Below, piece after piece: positions 28,301 to 43,794 of a stretch of DNA of 64,000 nt. The number at the start of each line of letters is the position of its first letter. Position 1 is the stretch's first letter. A program made the position numbers and the translations under genes. The notes beneath the pieces are model-generated. The model did not search any database and was not told the DNA's origin. It saw nothing but the letters and a program-made list of their open reading frames with translations. The stretch is from Glandiceps talaboti (taxonomy: Eukaryota > Hemichordata > Enteropneusta > Spengelidae): assembly GCF_964340395.1 (NCBI RefSeq), contig NC_135566.1, forward strand, positions 15,906,001 through 15,970,000, written 5' to 3'.

Positions 28301-31300
28301 ATTCACACAGAAAAAAAAAATATAATAAAATAAAATAAAAATTCTACCTACGCCACCTATTCTAAATTGAGCGTAACTGGAAAAACACAATTCTTTTTAT
28401 TAGGTCTTATCAAGAACTATTCTAATAACAGAAACAATGGTGACAGAAGTTTGCATTACGATCTTATGACAACCAATTACAAAGATTTGACAGTTAGGGG
28501 CGTTGGATGAAGATAAAAAAATTGACTGTGAAACTGAGTTGTGTGGCAGAACTATTGATAAAAGTAGTTGATCATTAACAAAAGGAATAATTATCCTTAC
28601 CTATCTAATCCTTATGGTTCCACTCAGGATTAGATCATACCAATCCAAGACTATGAGATTCAAAGACTGGGATTTAAAGACCCATGTCACATCAGGATTA
28701 AAATCTAGGTATGATAAACAGTTGTCTGGCAGAGCTATAGAAAAAGTTGGTCCAGAACAAAAGAATGATTCCGTGTAATCCTTATGGCCTCTGAACTGCT
28801 AAGACGACACTAATGCAAGACCAAAGGATTGTAGGTGAGTCCTATACATACTATGATCATCTCCACTTTTCAGTCAAATGGATTTTTCTAGCACAGAATT
28901 CCTGTTTTTTTTTGCCACCAACAGCGATAGTATACATGTATGCTATTGGAGCATTGATGTAAAACATGATGACGCTATCGCGCCTTCGCACGCCTTACTT
29001 TCAAACTAGAGGTTGAGTTTGTAGTAAATTGAACAAAGTAACCGATTACAACTGCCTGTCAGTGTGTGTGATGGATTACTACTGACATGCACTGTTCACC
29101 CTTCCCCCAGCACGAGTTAGCTAGATTTTTGACAGAATTTGTTAGAAGAAAATCATAGAAAATGTCTACACATAATAGTAACTAGACTTCTAGAAGGATT
29201 GCAAGATGAACATTTACAGGTACAGGAACCCATGAACATTACAGGATGCCAAACACACTTGCAGCACACTTGGGTAGTCCACAGACCCTCCACCATTGGG
29301 TTTATGGGTAGCCAGGCTAAAGTAGCTATTGTTGAAAGCAAACAATGACAAATTTACCATATCAGCTTTGATACAGTTTTCTTGTTCTCCTGTTGATCAT
29401 AATCAGGATTATCACTACGGTAACCGGTAACCAAGTTTATTTTTAGACAACTACTAAAACACAAATGTTACAAACACCTAACAGTTCAAATTCACTAAGA
29501 TTATCAAGATATCTCTAAATTTTAAATCAACTTGCCTACACTTCCATTGGTTTGAATCTGAAGATCTCTTTATCCAACATTGGGTAAAGATATCTTCAGA
29601 TTCAAACACAATGGATAGCTTCTAAAGTCCAAGACGAACACTTCTCTCGCCTGTCTACAAGCCTCTGTGGTTTGGAGTTAGTATTATCCTTCACTAACTT
29701 TGTGGATGACTGTCATCTCCCAGCCAATGTCTGTAGACAGGCTAGGTGTAGGAAAGTGAATACCAAATCTAAGCCAATGTCTGTGGACAGGCTAGGTGAA
29801 AGAAGGTAAATACCAATCCTATACCAATGTACTAAGCATGCCATGGGAAGACAATTAAAAATTCTATAAAGCTAATGACTGCAGATTGATAGATTCAAAA
29901 TCCATCCTGATTATCAGCCATATTCATGGACGAAAAGCTCAGAGTATGTAGACAAGCATGTTGTTAAATTTCAATGTATTACAATATGTATTAGTAGTCT
30001 GGGTCTTAGTCTAGTGCTATCCATGGCACCGAATCTCAAGATGATTTGATTCTATAGGTAGCATCTCGACTGGTAGTTAGATCATCTCCATCCTTTCAAA
30101 ACACTACAAGGCCTCATGGTTTACAGAAGAGTAGAATTTATCACTATTACTAAGCTATGTAAAGTATAGGGTCTAACTGTTTCATCTATTTTCAAAGTAG
30201 AGCTTAGAATCTCCCTGGTTCTGGATCAATGTGGATGAAACGACAAGTCAAATTCATCTAACAGAATGAATACCTTAGAATCCATGCGGTTTGATTAGCC
30301 TACCTGTAGACTTGAGAATGACTATCACTACACTACTCCGCTATCCTAACTGATATTTTGAATTTATGAACTTTTGCTTTGTTCCCTACAAACGAAATTC
30401 AAAAATTCAAATTGTCGGCTAAGATAACAGAATAGTGTAGCGATAGCCACTCTAGGTGGATGAAATGTGGATGAAACAGCAGAGATTCAGCTAACGGATT
30501 AGATTCTAAGCTAAAAGTACGTACGACATATACAATACTGGCCACACCTTGAAAAAATTGTTACAAGAAAAAAACCTGTAACAGTTTGCATGGTATCATG
30601 AGTGATTTCTCTTCGACACTATAAACAATCCTTAGAATATTGAAATAACCAATATCATATAATCTGTGTTCCAGTGTAAACGTGTCTCGGTTTCTGACTT
30701 ATTGGCAGACAGTGTCTTATAGCTTGAGGGGTAAGTTATACACACGGAAATGTGTCAGACAGCAGACAGACAGATAATAGGAAATAAATGAAACCTCCAC
30801 AACATGATGACATAGAAATTAACTTACAACAGTACAGCAAGAAAACTCTCCATTATTGACAGAGTAAGTTCAGCATCCAACCCAGCATGTGAACCATCAT
30901 CTGGTCCCTGCATATATAGCTGACAACTTGTGCCAAACGACAGTAACGGTCAGCTCCTCCTATCTAGTCTACCACTGCCCTTTTCAAACAATCCAAAGCT
31001 GGTGTTACATAAGATGGCTTGTCAGGTCTTGACACCCATATTTACATATGAATTAGGTGTTAGTCAAGGTTCATCTCAAAAACAAGTATATGTCTGGTCT
31101 GAAGAGAATATAACTGTTTCTAACGAGGTGTCGATTTCAATACTCATCTATGCCTATTGTCTTGGTTTCACATCACCATTACCTTACAAAATTATCATAA
31201 TCTATTTCAAAGTTAACAAACCCTAAATTAACACTTCTTACAAGTTGTAATTCTTGTCACAACAGACATCAACTGTATGCTGACCAGTTTGTCTGTCTGG

Positions 31301-34300
31301 TCTTTGTACAACTGCTCACATCAGACTGTGGACAAACGGAACATAATTGTTACAAACAAGGAAAGTAAACAAACTGATTTTGATTTATAATAACACTTGG
31401 CACAGGATGTTGGAAGTACAGAGACTGGTATCACATTCCATCATTTGATAAGAACAGTGTTATGGCCACTTTACATAATAGTTCACATTCACAAACAATT
31501 TCCAGTTTCCCTGGCATTTCATGTACACATAAAGAGGCCATTAAACTGTTCTTATCAAACCATGAAATGTAATACAAGTCTCTGTACTTTCAATATGCTG
31601 TGCCAAGTGCTATTAATCCAATTCATTTGTTTATTTTCTGTTTGTAACAGGTTCTGTTCATCGCCTGTCTGATGTCGGCAGTTGTAATTATAACAATGCA
31701 GTGTGTCACTCTCTGCACTAATAAAACAGTGCAGTCTCCACCAGTTACATATCGCAGAAGGTTGAAAAGATATTTTTAAACACAAAAGTAATTATTTACA
31801 TAATTACCAATCAATACTGTTACAATACACCGGTACCTGTTTTCAACTATGAACCCTTCATGTTTCTAGACCTTTGTCTACAAGTAACACATTTTGTCTA
31901 CAAGTACCATATTTAGTCTGCTCTAGTATATTCTACCACTTTTTGGCCTACAAGTACCATATTATTTTGTACCATATTTTGGAACCAGACAGGAATGGCG
32001 TTACTTTGAGATGACCCCTACCCACTCCTTACCAATCACCCATGTAACTACAGGGTAAAGTTTAACAATTGATTGTGAGTAATGAGTGATATGTGGGTCT
32101 GAGGTAATATTACCTAACACAGCTGTACAGACTATATACACCTTGGAACATATTCTCAGTGCTCAGTGAATAAAATCCGACTGATTAGACACTGGGTAAA
32201 ATACTGTACACCTAGATATTTTCACCACTAGAAAATTTTGCAATTTCGAAGTCTTCAGCTAGTTCTCAAAGACTAATTTTTTACTAATTGCCAGACTGGT
32301 ATATTGTGTTCATGTATAAGAAGTCATTTTAGTCACTATTTTTTTTCATTTTTTTTTTCATTTTTTTTTTCAAGTGAAATAAGTGAAAATAAGTCTTTGG
32401 CAAAAATTTCCAGGTTTTCAGTAGTAATGAAACCTCACATAGCCTTGTTTTAATTAAAGACATGGGGGGGGGGGGGGGGGGGGGGTTTAAATGTTAAATT
32501 TAAATTTTGAATTTTGGGTAAATTCTGTTTAGGACAAGCTTAATATGGTTTTAAAAATACTGACTTGGGGTATCTCAATAAAAGATTAAATGTTTTCAGA
32601 TGTGGCGTTCACCTTATACATGTAAATATAAAACACTGGTATACTCACTGTTAATCCCACATTTTCACCAATAAAATATCTCATCTGCTTGGGCTGTGTC
32701 GACCCTTAGACGTCAGAAAACTTAAGAATTGTTCTCAATTTTGTGACTTTGTGAGTAGCAATATTTTTTGCGTTTAGTAAACCAATATTTGTATGGCCTA
32801 AAGTGACAGCTAAAACACATACAGACATAAATCAGGGTAAGTCTCAAAGGAAATGAAAAAGGAGTTATCCAGCATAAGAGTTCTGTAGAAATTGATACCA
32901 AAATGTCACTACTTCCTTAACATTAACATTATCCTAATCAGTAACATCGATAATTTATAAAATAATTCTAATATTTTTTCCTCCCCCATGCCACACCCAC
33001 ACATAAAGTACAGTTCTTACATTACAAGGGCATATTATTACGTATTTACCAGAGATTATTTGCACTGTTACACGTGCCTACTAGTGGTATTTGCACACCA
33101 TTGCAATACTGAATACATTATTACAGTACTACTTCACACTCATGCAAATACCCCAAGTACACAACACTTGTACTTACATGTCAAGGGGTTTCTGTCATAT
33201 TATTTCAGGAATACTTATTCGTACCATAGTACAGTTTAGATTCAAAGGTAATATTTCCTGCTTAGTACAAATCTATTCCCCTAGATTTAATACACTAACA
33301 TTTTCTGCTAGTACAAATCTATTCCATAACCATAAATTACTAGAGCCAAGACCAGTTAACTATCAATTACTGGAATCAAGACCAGTTAACCATCAATTAC
33401 TAGAAACAAGACCAGTTAACTATCAATTACTAGAACCAAGACCAGTTAACTATCAATTACTAGAACCAAGACCAGTTAACCATCAATTACTAGAACCAAG
33501 ACCAGTTAACCATCAATTACTAGAACCAAGACCAGTTAACTATCAATTACTAGAACCAAGACCAGTTAACTATCCATTACTAGAACCAAGACCAGTTGAC
33601 CACCAATTACTAGAACCATGACCAGTTAACCATCAGTTACTAGAACCAAGACCAGTTAACCATCAATTACTAGAACCAAGACCAGTTAACTATCAATTAC
33701 TAGAACCAAGACCAGTTAACTATCAATTACTAGAACCAAGGCCAGTTAACCATCAGTTACTAGAACCAAGACCAGTTAACTATCAATTACTAGAACCATG
33801 ACCAGTTAACCATCAGTTACTAGAACCAAGACCAGTTAACCATCAGTTACTAGAACCAAGACCAGTTGACCATCAATTACTAGAACCAAGAACAGTTGAC
33901 CATCAATTACTAGAACCAAGACCAGTTGACCACCAATTACTAGAACCAAGACCAGTTAACTATCAATTACTAGAACCAAGACCAGTTAACTATCAATCAC
34001 TAGAACCAAGACCAGTTAACTATCAATTACTAGAACCAAGACCAGTTGACCATCAATTACTAGAACCAAGACCAGTTAACCCATCTATTACTAGAACCAA
34101 GACCAGTTAACCATCAATTACTAGAACCAAGACCAGTTAACCATCAATTACTAGAACCAAGACCAGTTAACCATCAATTACTAGAACCAAGACCAGTTAA
34201 CCCATCTATTACTAGAACCAAGACCAGTTAACCATCAATTACTAGAACCAAGACCAGTTAACCATCAATTACTAGAACCAAGACCAGTTAACCCATCTAT

Positions 34301-37300
34301 TACTAGAACCAAGACCAGTTAACCATCAATTACTAGAGCCAAGACCAGTTAACCATCAATTACTCGAACCGTGACCAGTTGACCATCAATCACTAGAACC
34401 AAGACCAGTTGACCACCAATTACTAGAACCAAGACCAGTTGACCACCAATTACTAGAACCAAGACCAGTTAACCATCAGTTACTAGAACCAAGACCAGTT
34501 AACCATCAGTTACTAGAACCAAGACCAGTTAATCATCAATTACTAGAACCAAGACCAGTTGACCACCAATTATTAGAACCAAGACCAGTTAACCATCAGT
34601 TACTAGAACCAAGACCAGTTAACCATCAGTTACTAGAACCAAGACCAGTTAACCATCAATTACTAGAACCAAGACCAGTCGACCACCAATTACTAGAACC
34701 AAGACCAGTTAACCATCAGTTACTAGAACCAAGACCAGTTAACCATCAGTTACTAGAACCAAGACCAGTTAACCATCAGTTACTAGAACCAAGACCAGTT
34801 AACCATCAATTACTAGAACCAAGACCAGTTAACCATCAATTACTAGAACCAAGACCAGTCGACCACCAATTACTAGAACCAAGACCAGTCGACCACCAAT
34901 TACTAGAACCAAGACCAGTTAACCATCAGTTACTAGAACCAAGACCAGTTAACCATAAATTACTAGAACCAAGACCAGTTAACCATCAGTTACTAGAACC
35001 AAGACCAGTTAACCATCAATTACTAGAACCAAGACCAGTTAACCATCAGTTACTAGAACCAAGACCAGTTAACCATCAATTACTAGAACCAAGACCAGTT
35101 AACCATCAGTTACTAGAACCAAGACCAGTTAACCATAAATTACTAGAACCAAGACCAGTTAACCACCAATTACTAGAACCAAGACCAGTTGGGTATCATT
35201 TACAAGACCAATGGCAAGTTCTACTCAATTTACCCCTCAACTGTATATTATTTAATTTAAACCAAGACTCATTTCACTGCTTCTAAAGATCAGCTGACCA
35301 TATATTCTTTAAGAAACCAGTCTTAGAGTAGCCGTTATCACAGACAATCAGTGAAGTATGTACAAGGTCACCTTATGATATCGCTGGAAGATGTCCTTGT
35401 CATGTTTCAACTTTATACCAATTGTCTGTCTTTGGTCTTTGTCACTCAAGGACATCTTGGCTCTATCCAGACAATTTATTCATCTTGGCTGTCTTAGACC
35501 AAACATTAGACACCAATCTATCAATCATTCTTTAGATTACAAGGTACACATATCACATGACATTATGGTGTCACCTCATAGGCTTACAAGTCCAAGAATA
35601 AGGACTACTGAAGAAAACCTTATAGATTAGTAGATGCTAATTATGATCATGTTCAGTGTTTCTGAAAAGGTGTTGCAATTTTCCCCCTAAATTACCTTTA
35701 TGTTCTAGATGGAGTCATGATGATGAAATGGTTAGAGTGGCTGGCTTAAGAATCTACAAGCTGTCAGTCAAGTCAAGCCCCCCCCCCCCCCCCCCCAGTG
35801 CTGCCAGTTGTCTTTGACTGGCTAAAACATTTAAGCAAAATTAGAACCATGACTCTGATCTAGTCAACCAGCTGTATTATAAATGGGGACCTGGTAGGAT
35901 AAAGGTTTTAATCCTATGTGCCATTACTGTATTAGAGGCTACACTGGATTGTATACTGCCAGGAAATTCAGGAACTACAATGGCCCACTCTTTGATGATA
36001 GGTCTCAATGTCAGAGGTAACAATCAAGGGGATTTGTGCACAGCATGCAAAAGTGATTATTTTGTTATTTTTTCTACAAATTATCATAAAGTGTGTTGTC
36101 AATTGTTATGTCAATTTCGAAACTTCAAAATGAAATTCTTCCTATACTATTACAATGGGGACACATTAAAATCAATGGAAATGCAGTATACATGTAACTA
36201 TCATCACTTAATAGTCAAGCAAGCTTTACACCTGTGCTAGCTGTACAATGTAATTGTGGTATCATATTTTTCGATCCAACAACCTACAATACAGTCACTG
36301 AAAATTGTTAAAATACCAATGATTAGACATTGCACATGTCAATTAGAGGTCTTTGTTATCTATAAGTAGTATAGTAATAAGTTTAAATTGTGATTCACTG
36401 GGGGAGGGGTGTGCTGAGTTTTGGGTGCAGACCCAAAAATCAATTTGATTGGATATACATGTATTGTACCATGGTATGTGCACTGCTACACAAATATGTT
36501 TACCAACAGATCACAATTAAGTTACCACGTTATTATCTACGTCAAACAAAATAGTTTCCAAAAATGTTCTAATCGCAGCTGGTACACCTTTAAAAATTGA
36601 CATTATCAGTTCCTTTTCATGATCATTCAAATATTGGAACCTGCAGACTTGTCTTTATATGAATGACATTATTTGAAATCTTTTAGGAATAACAATCCCT
36701 CATTCTCCATCATAATTATGTATCTCTGACAATCGCGCCAGACTGCATCTTCATAACCAACCTAGGGTGTACATCATCTTTATAGCCAACCTAGGGTGCA
36801 CAAGTAACAAGGTACATGTAGAAGAGACAATATGTTACACTTGAATACAATACTACTTAGTACAGCCTTTTAGTCTATAGGCAAAAAAAAATTGTTTCTG
36901 GTCAGCGCATGCATCACTTACCTACCTCGCATCAGACTTTTTTTCCGTGTTTGTCCACCGACAGGGTAGATGTACCACTGGCCAAGTCTGGTAGGGGTGT
37001 GCGGCCAATGCTATTAACCCCAGATCCCATTTTAAACCATTAATATTTTTAGAAGACCCCATTGTAGACCAAAATACATAATCACCAATATGAAAATGTC
37101 AACCAATGAATTAGCTTAAGGAAATTCTGAGGGGAATTCCTGGAAATGTCGAACTAGTCAAGAATTTATTATGTGGTTCCTTCCAGGACCCCATTTTAGA
37201 CAAAACAAATAGAAAATTGTGTGAAGTGGAGCCCATTTGAAACTCCTTAGCTCTAAAAACACAGTACCCATTTTAGACCAAAGGGCAAAAAAACTACCTC

Positions 37301-40300
37301 AAAGGGCGGCACATATATGTATACCCAATAAGCATGAATATCCCCACCATCATCCCCACCCTCTGGGGTTTGTCCATGCAGTCTGCAGATCCATGGGGAA
37401 ACTCAAAATAACTCCCTCCCTACTTGAGTAAAGACAACTGCATAGCCAATCATGAACAAGCAAATGACATCTGTCCCATATACACACTTGCTCTAAAGTA
37501 TTGAACAAACAGAACAGTAACTGTACATGTAGTAGATTGAGTGACAGGTTTGTTGAAAATAAAAAAAAAATCATGTCGTCACACCACTTTAGACAATATG
37601 TCCTGACCAGAAACAATTATCTTTTTTTTGGCCTTAATAGCAACTGTTGCATTCTGTTATCAAATAGTAACTAAAATGTTTTTGTTTTTTTTATACATGT
37701 ATATACTTGTTATACAATGACAATACTATTGTAATACAATACAATACAATACTATAATTAGAAACCAACCTCCATTCATTTACCAAGCCACACTGATGTA
37801 TAAACCAATATAAATCTTCCTAGCTCATTTGCTACAAACTACACAAAATCACATCAAATAGATAAAAGGTCAGTTTGTATGATTTACTCATCAGAAAAAA
37901 AACAACATCTAAAGACTATTAAAAATACATATTTTTATACGTAGCTTGTAGATATATACTGAAATTTATCAACTGAAAAATTTCAACTTGTTTTGTAGCT
38001 GCACTAGCTGCAACTGAAACATTTTTTGAAACTGTTTTGTTAGGTATAATGGATAGGTCATTCCAAACTGCAAACAGGAAATTGAGAATACAACGCCCTC
38101 ACTCAAATTGGGGGTATCATCACCTCCTAGTACCACGCTTTGTCCCTTGGTAGTCTGTAGAAGTGTAAATCTGGGATGTTTTTCGTATTGTTCAGACATC
38201 AAAGAAAGCAGCAGTGCTGTATGATTAACTGAGTAACCTATACCATGTATACCCCCCAATGTACATACAGACAGGAAGTAGAGCACCACCATGGCAAATT
38301 TTGGAAAGGCCTATTATTCATAAGACTGTACACCTTGAAAAATACTGAATCACCTGTGGGTAAACATATTTGTGTAGCTATACACATTATACAGTACAAT
38401 ACATCCAATTAAAATTTATTTTTGGGTCTCTCCCTAAAATCAGTGCCCCAAATGCAATCATGGCTTCAACATTGTATTGTAATGCTTATGGATAAAATAA
38501 AGCCCTCAGTAGCATGTACAATGTTAATTATTGGTATTTTAATGATTTCCAGTGAATACATTGTTGGTCGTCTGTTTGAAAAAAATAATACCCCAGTTTA
38601 ATACAGCTATTGCAGCTTTAATATTCTGAACACAGATAAATCCATTAATCATATCATTTCATAACTTCTAGGGCTTCAAATTTCAATACCTCACACAGTC
38701 ATTACTGTTATTTCAGTTTCCTTTTCAAAAATTTAAATTTAGGGCGCGCTATTAAAGGAGCTTCAACTGAGTGACTTTTGTCAACATTGGACAAAATTTA
38801 TCTGCACTGTGTAGAAATGAAATTAATGCAGAGTATAGAAGTTTCATGTTAGGCAGGCCTTGTTTACATGAATACTACTTTCAAATGAAAATGCAACTAT
38901 TTTGTTGTGTTTGCATCATTCTCCCGTTTACACTGAGACACTAAAAACAGAAATGAAAGTGCAATAATTTGAAAATGCCGCCACTGTAATAAGAGATTTT
39001 ATGTCTCGTTTCAGATCTTGCAAGATATGCAAATATGCCTAGCAACAATGGTTGTCAAACATGTGATCGTGGTCAACCTTTCGCCGTGGCCATTTGTGCG
39101 ATGATGTTGAGAACCATACTGTTGCTAAGCGTTTGACACTTTTAGCTTGAACACTTTCAAGTGGTTGCTATGAATGCAATGGCTCACGCGGGATCTCGTG
39201 AGATCTGCCACGAGACGGAAAACAGCTTATTGATAGTCTAATAGTTAATGTTGGCCAGTACGACATGATTCAATGTGGCATTATGAAAACCTTTCTGTAT
39301 ATCAATCACATAGGTGAGGTTGGTCGACATAACCTGACATGTACCTGAGTTCTCTAGTTACATGAAATTAAGTACCAAACTTTAACTCTACCTCCATCTC
39401 CTACCCTAAAACCTGCAATGACCCCCCTTACCTTTAGACCTATCCAAATTACATCGCTACCCTCAGATATCCAATCCCAAATGACCTCTGTATCCTCAGC
39501 CCTCTAATTGCAAAAACCACTCTACCCTCAGACCTCTAATCCAAACGACCTACTATCCTCACATCTCCAATCTCAACAATCCCCTACCCTCACACCTCCA
39601 ATCCTAACAACCCTTTACTCTCAGACCTCTAATCTAAATGACCTCCCTACTTATGTCCTCCAATCTCACAACCAAATTTACAGAATACCCTCACAATTCT
39701 ATCTCAACAACCCCCTACCAACTATTAAAACATATCAAAATATCATGCCTATACCCTCACACCTACAATCACAATGTCCCCCCCCCCCCCTTTACCCTAA
39801 AGCCTCCAATGCATCCAAGCTAATCGTTCATACATTCCAATCCCAACCCCTGTGACTGTGTTTAGAAGATCTAATTACTGGGAGCCAGACAAGCACGACA
39901 AACTACATAATCCTGCAAAAACCCAATCATCTGAAATAGAAGTGTTATCGATGTATGAAAGACACATATAAACAATATTGTCTGTTGTGCCATTAAAACG
40001 GTTAAACTCGACACGCTATAGTCAAATTTAACAAAAATCTACAAATCTGAATTCAACAGCCATTGTATAATTCAAGTGGATATGTAAAATTCAAGTGCTA
40101 AAACAGTCTAGCACAGACAAAAAGGAGAGAAAACCCAACATGAAATCTTCTAATCCAATCAATGACTAAACATGCTAAGTTTAGCACTTTAAGCAGGCAC
40201 AACTGATAATTGACGACATCAGACGTCAAACACTATATGCTTAACATCGATTCCTGTCTAGTCTGCATCTACATGTAGTTTCTATTCTATAGGTGAATGA

Positions 40301-40906
40301 CACATGGGCCAATGACCTTCACATGTGCAGACAGCGTAGCTGCTTTCTTCCATGACTGGCATTTTCCTACATGACTGGCATGACACAACACACAGTAGTA
40401 CAACAATAGAATATAAATACATTCTTTGTTGGTATATGTGCATGAGACCTTTTTATTCTCAGACTTCAATTTAAATCTCTTAATTTGAGTTGAGAATTCA
40501 TTTTTTTTTCTCATGATGTTTTCTATTATCATCAATACGCTTTAAACATTAACTTGCAATATATTCGTCTTTTGTGAAAATGCAACGACAGGACGGACAC
40601 ACCTGGTTGCAAGTACAATGCATAACTTGACCTGCTGAATCATTTTACAAAAAAATACAACATATACATGTATGAGTGGACGCGTAATTGTGAAATATAC
40701 ATATAGTGATGGATAGTGTTTTCTTTTTCTAAACTGTTGTGTCATATGATGTCAATATCTGTACATAATGTACCTACATTGTACTGACACGAGTATTACA
40801 TGTATATACCTACATGTAATTTTATTGACTATCTATAAACAACCAGTCAGTCAATTAGTAAGTTAGAAGTTAGTCAGTCAGTCAGTCAGTCAGTCAGTCA
40901 GTCAGT

Positions 40907-40943
<37 letters not shown>

Positions 40944-43655
40944 CAGTCAGTCAGTCAGTTAGTTAGTTGGGCTGGTTGGTTGATTGGTTGGTTGATTGGT
41001 TGGTTGGTTGGTTGGTTAAGTTAAGTTATGTTAAGTTAGTTACTTAGTCAGTCAGTCAATCAGTCAGTTAGTTATTCAATTAGTTAGGCTGGTTGGTTGA
41101 TTGAATGGTTAGTTAGTTAGTTAGTTAAGTTAAGTTAGTTAGTTAGTTTAATAGTACGCCATAAAAGGGCGCCCTCATACCTCAGACAAGTGAGGGCAAA
41201 GTGACACAACATATCTTACAGTCTAGAATGTTTACATACGTTATTAATTGAAATATGTTTCCTCATCCCTAGTAACCATGACAACTGTAGCATAGTGGCT
41301 GGCAATTTGAATGAATAATTCAATAGCATAATTTTTGGGTGTGTCCAAAAATTGCTTTTGCTGTTAGAATTGTAGAGAAAATGGACATGCACAACACAAA
41401 CATGTCAAAAATGCTATAATATGGTGATTTTTACTCATTTTAAGGCATAATTCAATATAAATATGATATTAAGATACGTTGTTGTGCCACTCTGCTCTCA
41501 CCTGGCAGCCTGCTCTAAAAGGGTTGACTAATGTGTGAGGGCGCACCTGTCATGGCACACCTTACAGACTACGATGTTAGGTGAATTAAAATAGTGCTTC
41601 TAGTTGGCGCGTGTCCCTTTAAAGTTCGATGACATGGGGGAGAGAGACATTGTATAATAACTGACAATATCAATATCACTGCAGATGATTCACAGGTGTG
41701 GTCAACAAAATCTAAATCATCAGTAAGAAAGACTGATAGACTGGTGGGGTGCATTCATATTGCAGTGTTAACCTCGCAGGTGAAATTCTTGAATCATCAC
41801 AACATGAACAACTATGAAACATTTGCCAACAATATTTGTATGTGGATTCGAGTTATGATTGTCGAATGGTTAGAGTGACCAGGTTGGAATCTGCAGATTG
41901 CAGTTTGAAGCCTCGCCACCACTCTTTGTTTCTGACTGGCTAAAGTCCCTGAGCAAGATTCGAACAACACTGTGCCTCAGTCATCCCTGCTGTATAATTA
42001 GGGACCTGGTAGGATAGGTTCCAATTTATGTGAACGTTTTCCATCCTATGTGCTCACAGAGACTGCAATGATTTGTATACTCCCAGGAAGTTTAAAAGTA
42101 CAAAGGGGGTCAGTGTGGCCACTATAATTCCAAGTCAGGGGTAAAAATTGTAAAGTCCTTTGAACACAGAGTGAGGTATAGTACTTTATAAAAACTAACA
42201 TTATCATTATTATTATTATTATTATTATTATGAGAAGAAAATACAACAGAAAAATTTAGTAGTTGTTTCTTTAAAACCCTATTATAGCTAAAACAATTTT
42301 TGTGCCAAAATATGAATCATCGAAAACATGATATAATTTTCACGGTAAATTCTGAATAACCTCATACATTTACTTACCAAAGTGATATGGCTATGAGTAC
42401 ATAGTCATCAAAAATTGTTCATCCGCCAAAATAAAGTAACACTATATTGTGACAAATTGTCCTTCCACTAAAATCTATTGTGAAAAATTGTCATTCCACT
42501 AAAATCTATTGTGACAAATTGTCATTCCACTAAAATCTATTGTGAAAAATTGTCATTCCACTAAAATCTATTGTGACAAATTGTCATTCCACTAAAATCT
42601 TTGCGTAGCAAAATAAAAACATCCACAGCATTAAATTAGGATTGTTGAAAGAATTTTGACTGTGGCGCCATTAGAACTATGCAAATTTTACTTCTCTACC
42701 TAAGAACATTTTGTAGTCTGTCAGACAAGAATAATTTGAGTCATATCACTCCCAATTAATTCCCCTTTTGTAAATGTCAAATATGTTGTTTATATAGAAA
42801 CCAATCTCTATGTCCTTTCCTACCCAAACAGCAGTTCGTCAGATAATCTTCTAAAACTGATTAATTCTAATAATGTTTGTTTTCAAATCCCACTCATTGA
42901 TATGCATCCAGGGATATCCACATAATTACATTACCTGCATATCAATAGTACAACTGAAAATTTAATGTGTTAATCAATTGATTCGGCTCAAATTTATCGC
43001 AATTATAAGAGGCAGACAAATGTATATATAGCAATTGCTGACTCATTTATGCTAGGGTAGTCTGACTAATTGAATTATAAACGTGTCAGGCCCAGTAATC
43101 ATGTATTGTGACCTTTGACCTTATTCTGAACTTTGACCTGGTACTGTACCCGCTATGATCAGTGGTAGGTGTTGGGGGTAGTAGAATATAACACAGCTAC
43201 TGTCGTTGTGAAATTTTTTTAAATAGAATTCCAGAAGCTGAATATTAAACATATACTTGCATTTATCAAAACTCTTGTAATTAACATTTTCGACAAATTT
43301 TCAGTGGATTTAAAAAATATGTAGTTTATAATTAATGCAGAAAATGCAGTAATAATCAAATATATACTAAACATTTATTATATAAATTCTATATATATAA
43401 ATGGTAAACATTTAGTATCTAAATTATATATATAAAGAGTAAACATTTAGTATATAAATTATATATATAAAGAGTAAACATTTAGTATATAAATTATATA
43501 TATATAAATAGTAAACATTTAGTATATAATTATATATATATAAATAGTAAACATTTAGTATATAAATTATATATATATAAATAGTAAACATTTAGTATAT
43601 AAATTATATATATAAATAGTGAACATTTAGTATATACATTATATATATATATATC

Positions 43656-43708
<53 letters not shown>

Positions 43709-43729
43709 AACACATTATATATATATATC

Positions 43730-43794
<65 letters not shown>

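Larger units (their letters stand above)
29200..33020 (-). other. Part of intron 1 with few recognisable features
   Basis: Apart from the hairpin near 29.58 kb, short direct repeats at 29.70-29.83 kb (AGCCAATGTCTGT...GACAGGCTAGGTG), a MITE at 30.30-30.46 kb and a poly-G run near 32,463, I see only AT-rich unique-looking DNA here. Short open frames show no exon-like context. Confidence 0.6.

Noticed and set aside
33091-33621. Repetitive [10 protein letters not shown] protein
   Set aside because: It is the 30-bp minisatellite read in one frame, with no start context, splice support or non-repeat domain.
33340-35190. CRISPR-like array
   Set aside because: The 30-bp units are directly adjacent with no spacers, and the DNA is clearly eukaryotic.
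41853-42231. Functional tRNA gene suggested by the A/B-box-like head
   Set aside because: The head does not fold as a full cloverleaf by eye and continues into a SINE body and tail shared by other copies.
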